From Persephonella atlantica (lineage in GTDB: Bacteria > Aquificota > Aquificia > Aquificales > Hydrogenothermaceae): a stretch of DNA of 64,000 nt. The position numbers and the translations under genes were made by a program. The notes below the pieces were generated by a model. That model searched no databases and was not told where the DNA came from. It saw only the letters and a program-made list of their open reading frames with translations. The stretch spans positions 1 to 64,000 of the forward strand of contig NZ_JAACYA010000001.1 of assembly GCF_016617615.1 (NCBI RefSeq). The letters run 5' to 3'. Shown piece after piece: positions 59,416-64,000 of the stretch. The first letter of the stretch is position 1. Each line of letters begins with the position of its first letter.

Positions 59416-60093
59416 CTATCTCCTTGCTATTACCATATGTTCAAAACTAAAATTTAAGTACCTGAACTGGTCAATACCAGCCTTTTTCAGAAAGATTTTT
59501 GCTCTTTCTATACTTTTCTCTATATCCTCTATGCTGAATATAATATCCTTTCCATCCTCTGTTTTGCAGGCAATCTGGCTTTTATAAATATAAAACTTCT
59601 TAAACTTCAATCTTCCTCTAAATTCTTCTTTCAGGAGGCTGATTTTTTTTAGTTTTTCTTTACTGATTTTTTGGTCGTTATAATAAAGCTGAGGAAGTTC
59701 CTTTCTTATTTTATAGTATTTCTGTGAAAGTTTTACACCTTCTTCATCTATCAGATATGTTCTGTTTCTGTGATGCAAAACAGCAAAGGGTCTTCTTTCC
59801 AGTACAATAAGGTCTATACTGCCTACAAACAGCCTGTTAATTTCAACATCCTTCACAAAGTTAAAATCTTTGAGCTGTCTTTTAATTTCATTTTTGTTTA
59901 TAAAAAACCAGTTTTCCCTTTCAAATATTTTTTTTATGTCCTGCTTGCTGAACTTATCTGTTCCTTTGACATATACCTTTTTTATCTCAAAAAACTCTTT
60001 TACAAATGGTATGGTGGGAGAGAAAAAACCAAAAGATGCACATATGGTTATCCATATTCCTGCTACCAGTAATTTTGTTTTCTTACTTTTCAT
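59416..60093 (-). CDS. ftsQ: Cell division protein FtsQ/DivIB
   Basis: A 225-aa bitopic protein with an N-terminal TM helix (KLLVAGIWITICASFGFFSP) followed by a POTRA domain (FFEIKKVYVKGTDKFSKQDI, FNFVKDVEINRLFVGSIDLI, VLERRPFAVLHHRNRTYLID). It links early and late division proteins in the periplasm. Sequence divergence is typical of FtsQ; position between ddl and ftsA settles the call. It overlaps ddl by 11 bp. Confidence 0.87.
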   Translation of the reverse strand: MKSKKTKLLVAGIWITICASFGFFSPTIPFVKEFFEIKKVYVKGTDKFSKQDIKKIFERENWFFINKNEIKRQLKDFNFVKDVEINRLFVGSIDLIVLERRPFAVLHHRNRTYLIDEEGVKLSQKYYKIRKELPQLYYNDQKISKEKLKKISLLKEEFRGRLKFKKFYIYKSQIACKTEDGKDIIFSIEDIEKSIERAKIFLKKAGIDQFRYLNFSFEHMVIARR

Positions 60094-60988
60094 TCAGTGC
60101 TCCTTCTAATATTTTCAGGACAAGCTCATCAAATCCTATACCTGAAGCCTCTGCGGCTTTTGGAAGAAGACTGTGGTCTGTCATTCCCGGAATTGTATTT
60201 ATCTCCAAAAAGTAAGCTGTATCATCTTTCAGCATAAAGTCAGCCCTTGCAGTTCCTTTACAACCTAATGTTCTGTATATTTTCAGTGCACTGTTTTCAA
60301 GGTCTCTTCTAACTTTTTCATCTAAAGATGGAGAAATGATATACTCTGTTTTATCTGACAGATATTTATTCTGGAAATCATAAAAACCTTCCTTTACGAC
60401 AATTTCTATAGGCTCTAAAACTTTTCCATTAAGTATACCAATGGTTATTTCTCTACCATCGATAAACTCTTCTATAATAACCTTACTATCCAAGCTGATG
60501 GCTTTTTCTACCGCATTAATCAACTGTTTTTTGTCATTTGCTATCTCTACCCCGATGGAAGAGCCTTCGGTATTTGGTTTTACCACTGCTGGATATCTGT
60601 CCCATTTTTTTATATCTTCAACTTTTTCAACAGTTATCCACTGAGGCGTTTTTATACCTGAACATCTTGCAATCTCTTTTGTAAAGGATTTATCCATCGC
60701 TACAGCACTTGCTTTGACGGGGGAGCCTGTATATTTCAGACCTAAAATTTCAAACAGCCCCTGAATACTACCGTCCTCTCCACCTTTTCCATGCAGCATG
60801 TTGAATACCACGTCAGGTCTATATGCTGTTATTTCTTTAATAAATTTTTCTGTATCGGCAGGATCAAAGACCTTAAATGGAATGTTCAGTCTTTCTAAGG
60901 CCTTTTTGACTGCTGTTCCACTTTTTATTGATATTTCTCTTTCTGAAGATTTTCCTCCGTATACAAGAGCGACTTTTGTTTTATTCAA
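60083..60988 (-). CDS. ddl: D-alanine--D-alanine ligase
   Basis: An ATP-grasp enzyme of about 301 aa: KVALVYGGKSSEREISIKSG, FNMLHGKGGEDGSIQGLFEI, YTGSPVKASAVAMDKSFTKE, VVKPNTEGSSIGVEIANDKK, FLEINTIPGMTDHSLLPKAA. It makes the D-Ala-D-Ala end of the peptidoglycan precursor. There is no ATG near the start; several TTG codons (61009, 60997, 60991, 60988) are possible. I choose 60988, giving MNKTKVALVYGG as in other Ddl proteins. It overlaps the end of murB. Confidence 0.93.
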   Translation of the reverse strand: MNKTKVALVYGGKSSEREISIKSGTAVKKALERLNIPFKVFDPADTEKFIKEITAYRPDVVFNMLHGKGGEDGSIQGLFEILGLKYTGSPVKASAVAMDKSFTKEIARCSGIKTPQWITVEKVEDIKKWDRYPAVVKPNTEGSSIGVEIANDKKQLINAVEKAISLDSKVIIEEFIDGREITIGILNGKVLEPIEIVVKEGFYDFQNKYLSDKTEYIISPSLDEKVRRDLENSALKIYRTLGCKGTARADFMLKDDTAYFLEINTIPGMTDHSLLPKAAEASGIGFDELVLKILEGALNEK

Positions 60989-61856
60989 CAATCTCAATTT
61001 CCCTTTCAAGTTTAATTTGATACAATTCCCCTACTCTTTTTTCGGCAGTTTCTATTAATCTCTTTAAATCTTTAAACTTTCCACTGCCCATATTTATGAG
61101 GAAATTGGCATGTTTGTGGGAAAATGCAACATCTCCAATCCTGTATCCTTTCATTCCTGATTTTTCTAATAGATAACCTGCAGATTTTTCTATAGGATTT
61201 TTAAATGTAGAGCCTGACGTGGGGTAGTTAAGGGGCTGTTTTCTGTTTCTGTCCTCAAGGAGTTTTTTAATTGTGTTTCTTATATCCTTTTTTGAAGCCT
61301 TAAGTTTTATTACTACTTTGTACACAAAACCGTTGTTGTGAAATGGAGAGTATCTGTAGGAAAAGGGGATTTCATCTCTCTCAAACACTCTCAGATTTCC
61401 CTGTGGAGATATCCAGTATACCCTTTCTAAAATATCAGACATCTCTGTTCCATATGCACCTGCATTCATCACAGTTGCACCACCTACTGTTGCCGGTATT
61501 CCCGATAGATTTTCAAACCCTTCCAAATTATACTTTCTGACAATACTCAGGATAGTTTTAAAACTGACTCCTGCCTCAGCTTCGATAAAAAAATTTTCCC
61601 TTTCTCTCCATGTCTTTGTTTTTCTCAGTTCCCTTGTCAGCACAAAGAAATGTTCCAGTAAACCATCTGAAAATACTGTATTGCTGCCTATGCCTACAGG
61701 GAATAATTTCTTTCCTTTAAGGGATGCTTCTGTAAGGAGGTTTTTCACTTCCTCAACATTTTTGGGTATGTAAAGTTTCCTTGCTTTGCCACCTATTCTT
61801 ATGGTACATAACTTTGATAAATCAGCAAATTCTTCAAAGTTAATCCAGCTCATCAA
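60981..61856 (-). CDS. murB: UDP-N-acetylenolpyruvoylglucosamine reductase
   Basis: A 291-aa FAD enzyme. It has SKLCTIRIGGKARKLYIPKN, FPVGIGSNTVFSDGLLEHFF, GFENLSGIPATVGGATVMNA for FAD binding, YPTSGSTFKNPIEKSAGYLL with the catalytic Ser, and IGDVAFSHKHANFLINMGSG. It makes UDP-MurNAc with NADPH. The length and the GSTFKNP form fit the short (type II) MurB. It starts 17 bp inside the end of murG. Confidence 0.96.
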   Translation of the reverse strand: MMSWINFEEFADLSKLCTIRIGGKARKLYIPKNVEEVKNLLTEASLKGKKLFPVGIGSNTVFSDGLLEHFFVLTRELRKTKTWRERENFFIEAEAGVSFKTILSIVRKYNLEGFENLSGIPATVGGATVMNAGAYGTEMSDILERVYWISPQGNLRVFERDEIPFSYRYSPFHNNGFVYKVVIKLKASKKDIRNTIKKLLEDRNRKQPLNYPTSGSTFKNPIEKSAGYLLEKSGMKGYRIGDVAFSHKHANFLINMGSGKFKDLKRLIETAEKRVGELYQIKLEREIEIVE

Positions 61857-62895
61857 AAATCCTGTCCACGATTATTTTTTCGCTGTTATAAATACTGAGA
61901 TTTTTTAAATCTTTTTCAATATCTTTCAGATACTGGCTTTCTGTCTTTTCTAAAATAGATTTTATTTTTTCTGTAGACAGGGATTCTTCTCTCATTATTT
62001 CACACAGTCCTTTCTTGTAGAGCCACAATGCATTAAAAAACTGATGGTCTGATGCAGCATAAGGATAGGGAACAAATACAGCAAACTTACCTGACAGAAG
62101 AATCTCATATGTTGAAGATGCTCCAGACCTTGATATTACAATATCAGAAGATGCGTATGCAAGCCCTATCCTGTCTATGTACTCAAAAAAGTAAACATTT
62201 TCTGGTATGTTTGAAGGTTTTGTGTAATGCTTTCCACCTATTATAAGGAACTGCAGATTTTTCATCAGACCGGCAAGCTCGAATCCAAGCTGTGATAATC
62301 TTCTTGAACCCTGACTACCACCAAAGATCAGTACAGTTTTTCTGTTTTCCAGTCCAAGCTCTTTCCGTGCACTCTCCTTTTTTACTTTTATGTCTTCCTT
62401 AATCTGTTTTCTTACAGGAAGTCCTGAGAGCAGTGTTTTATCTTCTTTGAAAAATTTTTTTGAATACTCAAATGTTATAAATATCTTTCTTGCAAATTTT
62501 GAGAGGATTCTGTTTGTATAAGAAGGTACAGAGTTTTGCTCGTGGAGAAATAAAGGTGTTCCCGTTATTGCCGATGCGATGCCAAGAGGGACAGATGTAT
62601 AACCTCCAAAGCACAGAACTGCATCGGGTTTTTCTTTTTTTATAATTTCTGCGACAGAAAAGGATGTCTTAATAAGCCTTAATGCAGATGATGTAGAACT
62701 GAAAATATTTTTACCTCTAATTCCGGATATGTTATACAGAAACTTCCTGTCTGCAGGGAAATTCTTTCTACTCTCAATACCTTTCTCTGTTCCAAAGTAA
62801 TAGATCGTTGCTCCCCTTTCTTTTAATTCTTCAGATACTGCAACTGCTGGATAGAAATGTCCTCCTGTTCCACCACCTGATATAAATATTTTCAT
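61840..62895 (-). CDS. murG: UDP-GlcNAc--lipid I N-acetylglucosaminyltransferase MurG
   Basis: A 351-aa GT-B glycosyltransferase. It opens KIFISGGGTGGHFYPAVAVS, has KPDAVLCFGGYTSVPLGIAS, LFLHEQNSVPSYTNRILSKF, VLIFGGSQGSRRLSQLGFEL and SDIVISRSGASSTYEILLSG. It converts lipid I to lipid II at the inner face of the membrane. The ATG at 62895 overlaps the ftsW stop (ATGA) and follows AGGTGG. The GTG at 62904 is less likely. Confidence 0.97.
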   Translation of the reverse strand: MKIFISGGGTGGHFYPAVAVSEELKERGATIYYFGTEKGIESRKNFPADRKFLYNISGIRGKNIFSSTSSALRLIKTSFSVAEIIKKEKPDAVLCFGGYTSVPLGIASAITGTPLFLHEQNSVPSYTNRILSKFARKIFITFEYSKKFFKEDKTLLSGLPVRKQIKEDIKVKKESARKELGLENRKTVLIFGGSQGSRRLSQLGFELAGLMKNLQFLIIGGKHYTKPSNIPENVYFFEYIDRIGLAYASSDIVISRSGASSTYEILLSGKFAVFVPYPYAASDHQFFNALWLYKKGLCEIMREESLSTEKIKSILEKTESQYLKDIEKDLKNLSIYNSEKIIVDRIFDELD

Positions 62896-64000
62896 AACTT
62901 CCACCTGCTGTATATACTGGATTTAGGTTCTTTTGACAGTCTGAGCAGTATTCCAGCAGCAATAGAAAATACTATCAGTGAAGAACCACCATAACTGATA
63001 AACGGCAGTGTAAATCCTGTAGGCGGAAACAGACTGACATTTACTGCCATGTGGAAAAATGCCTGGATAACAATCATGTATGTTATACCAGCTCCAAGAA
63101 TCTGGGAGAATGTATCATCAAGCTCACTGCTTATCTTTATACCTCTGTAAAGTATCACAAGGAATATTACGATAACAGCAACTGCTCCTATAAACCCTGT
63201 TTCTTCTCCAACAAGGGCAAATATAAAGTCTGTATGTATCTCCGGTAGATATTTCAGTTTCTGAGTACCACCACCAATTCCTTCTCCTGTTATTCCTCCT
63301 TTTACAAAAGCAAGTATTGACTGAAACACCTGATAACTTATGCCTGTTCTGTTGTGAACAGGGTCTATAAGTGCTTCCACTCTTTTCAGTGCATAATCTG
63401 AGCTGAGAATAAACAGAAGGAACATAGGAATTAAAACGGCAGGGAGCAGAAGCAGTTTTCTGGCAGGAACCTTTGAAGATACAAGAACTGCAAATAGAAG
63501 GACAGCTATAAGTATTGCTGCCCCTTTATGGGGTTCTATAAGTACAAGTACGATTGCGATGGCAGGAAGTGAGGAAACCCCAATAATAAAAGACCAACTG
63601 TTTAAAAAGCCGTTTGTCATTTCCTTTCTTGATATGTAGCTGGCAACAAATATCAGTGTGCTGAGTTTCACAAATTCAGAAGGCTGAAATCTTACGATAC
63701 CTAAATCTATCCATCTTTTTACGTGAACTCCTCTTATCTCAGCAGGAAATATGAATACAAGCACAAGCAGAATAATAGAAAGAATCATAATGGGATAACC
63801 AGCTTTTTTCCAGAAATCAATGGGGACAAGGTAAGACAAAGCCATCACAGTTATGGACAGAGCAGCCCACATAACTTCTCTTTTCAGATAAAAGTATGGA
63901 TCTTTATGGTTAATAAGGGATGGTGTGGAAGTTGCACTGAAAACAAATATAACTCCCAGTATTATAAGAACAAGAAAGCAGATAACAAGAACCCTGTCAA
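62892..64000 (-). CDS. ftsW: Lipid II polymerase/flippase-family FtsW (SEDS), partial
   Basis: The open frame runs off the right end of the window, so the N-terminus is missing. Visible are at least nine TM segments. The first ones (VLVICFLVLIILGVIFVFSA, followed by TSTPSLINHKDPYFYLKREV) match the start of FtsW. RGVHVKRWIDLGIVRFQPSE, HKGAAILIAVLLFAVLVSS, GITGEGIGGGTQKLKYLPEI, HTDFIFALVGEETGFIGAVA and FISYGGSSLIVFSIAAGILL are SEDS signatures. It polymerises septal peptidoglycan with its class b PBP. RodA is less likely given the murG neighbour. Confidence 0.95.
   Translation of the reverse strand, partial: DRVLVICFLVLIILGVIFVFSATSTPSLINHKDPYFYLKREVMWAALSITVMALSYLVPIDFWKKAGYPIMILSIILLVLVFIFPAEIRGVHVKRWIDLGIVRFQPSEFVKLSTLIFVASYISRKEMTNGFLNSWSFIIGVSSLPAIAIVLVLIEPHKGAAILIAVLLFAVLVSSKVPARKLLLLPAVLIPMFLLFILSSDYALKRVEALIDPVHNRTGISYQVFQSILAFVKGGITGEGIGGGTQKLKYLPEIHTDFIFALVGEETGFIGAVAVIVIFLVILYRGIKISSELDDTFSQILGAGITYMIVIQAFFHMAVNVSLFPPTGFTLPFISYGGSSLIVFSIAAGILLRLSKEPKSSIYSRWKL

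Noticed and set aside
1-64000. CRISPR array, prophage or integrated plasmid
   Set aside because: No regularly spaced repeats, integrase, phage structural or plasmid genes were seen; apart from the 45-46.8 kb spot the window is core chromosome.

Overview
The window is about 64 kb of AT-rich, gene-dense bacterial chromosome with no gap over 300 bp. It most likely comes from a thermophilic, chemolithoautotrophic member of the Aquificota, family Hydrogenothermaceae (Persephonella or a close relative). The evidence is a two-subunit ATP citrate lyase next to a monomeric NADP isocitrate dehydrogenase (reductive TCA cycle), a secreted alpha-carbonic anhydrase resembling Persephonella enzymes as I remember them, tandem DUF507, a ferredoxin:thioredoxin reductase subunit, and LPS-transport genes indicating an outer membrane. 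The genus is inferred from memory of these families, not from a search.

Left part (1-16.3 kb): the 3' end of a 5S rRNA gene; an MTA/SAH deaminase; a minus-strand run with an SNF-family transporter, its tiny MetS-like subunit, ndk, a DUF4149 protein and a five-gene cassette (HAMP membrane protein, acidic roadblock-like protein, roadblock protein, PATAN/DUF4388 protein, small Ras-like GTPase). Then comes a plus-strand run hemA-lptC-lptA-ExeA-like ATPase-aroA, facing a minus-strand run leuC-DUF2892-ruvX-mltG-lptF.

Middle (16.3-45 kb): tRNA-Ser(GGA) and 4.5S SRP RNA, an orphan PhoB-type regulator with an MscS channel, a tetraheme cytochrome, folP-cdaA-cdaR-thrS, dnaG-rpoD, and hemH. A plus-strand run DUF507-galT-like-carbonic anhydrase-dUTPase-ClpP-fold protease-DUF502 follows. 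After it come folD, ferredoxin:thioredoxin reductase, a zinc export/import pair, pncB-murC, and a cell-wall/aldolase group.

Accessory spot (45.1-46.8 kb): the only clearly disturbed locus. A decayed IS256-type transposase has cut off the 5' part of a gene whose product ends in a choice-of-anchor-D domain and a Cys/membrane-helix/basic-tail C-terminus. Next to it lies a small CPBP (glutamic-type) intramembrane protease. The arrangement suggests a dedicated C-terminal sorting protease and substrate, and is the best candidate here for an undescribed system.

Right part (46.8-64 kb): the carbon-fixation genes icd, aclB and aclA, each end marked by a convincing terminator. Then a YfdX-like protein, DUF4911, the Rel/SpoT alarmone enzyme, and a minus-strand division and cell-wall cluster ftsW-murG-murB-ddl-ftsQ-ftsA-ftsZ continuing into pgsA-plsY. 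ftsW runs off the window. Genes are tightly packed with many 4-bp stop/start overlaps. Recognisable sigma-70-type promoters (TTGAWW, 16-17 bp, TATAAT-like) precede tRNA-Ser, DUF507, icd and rel.
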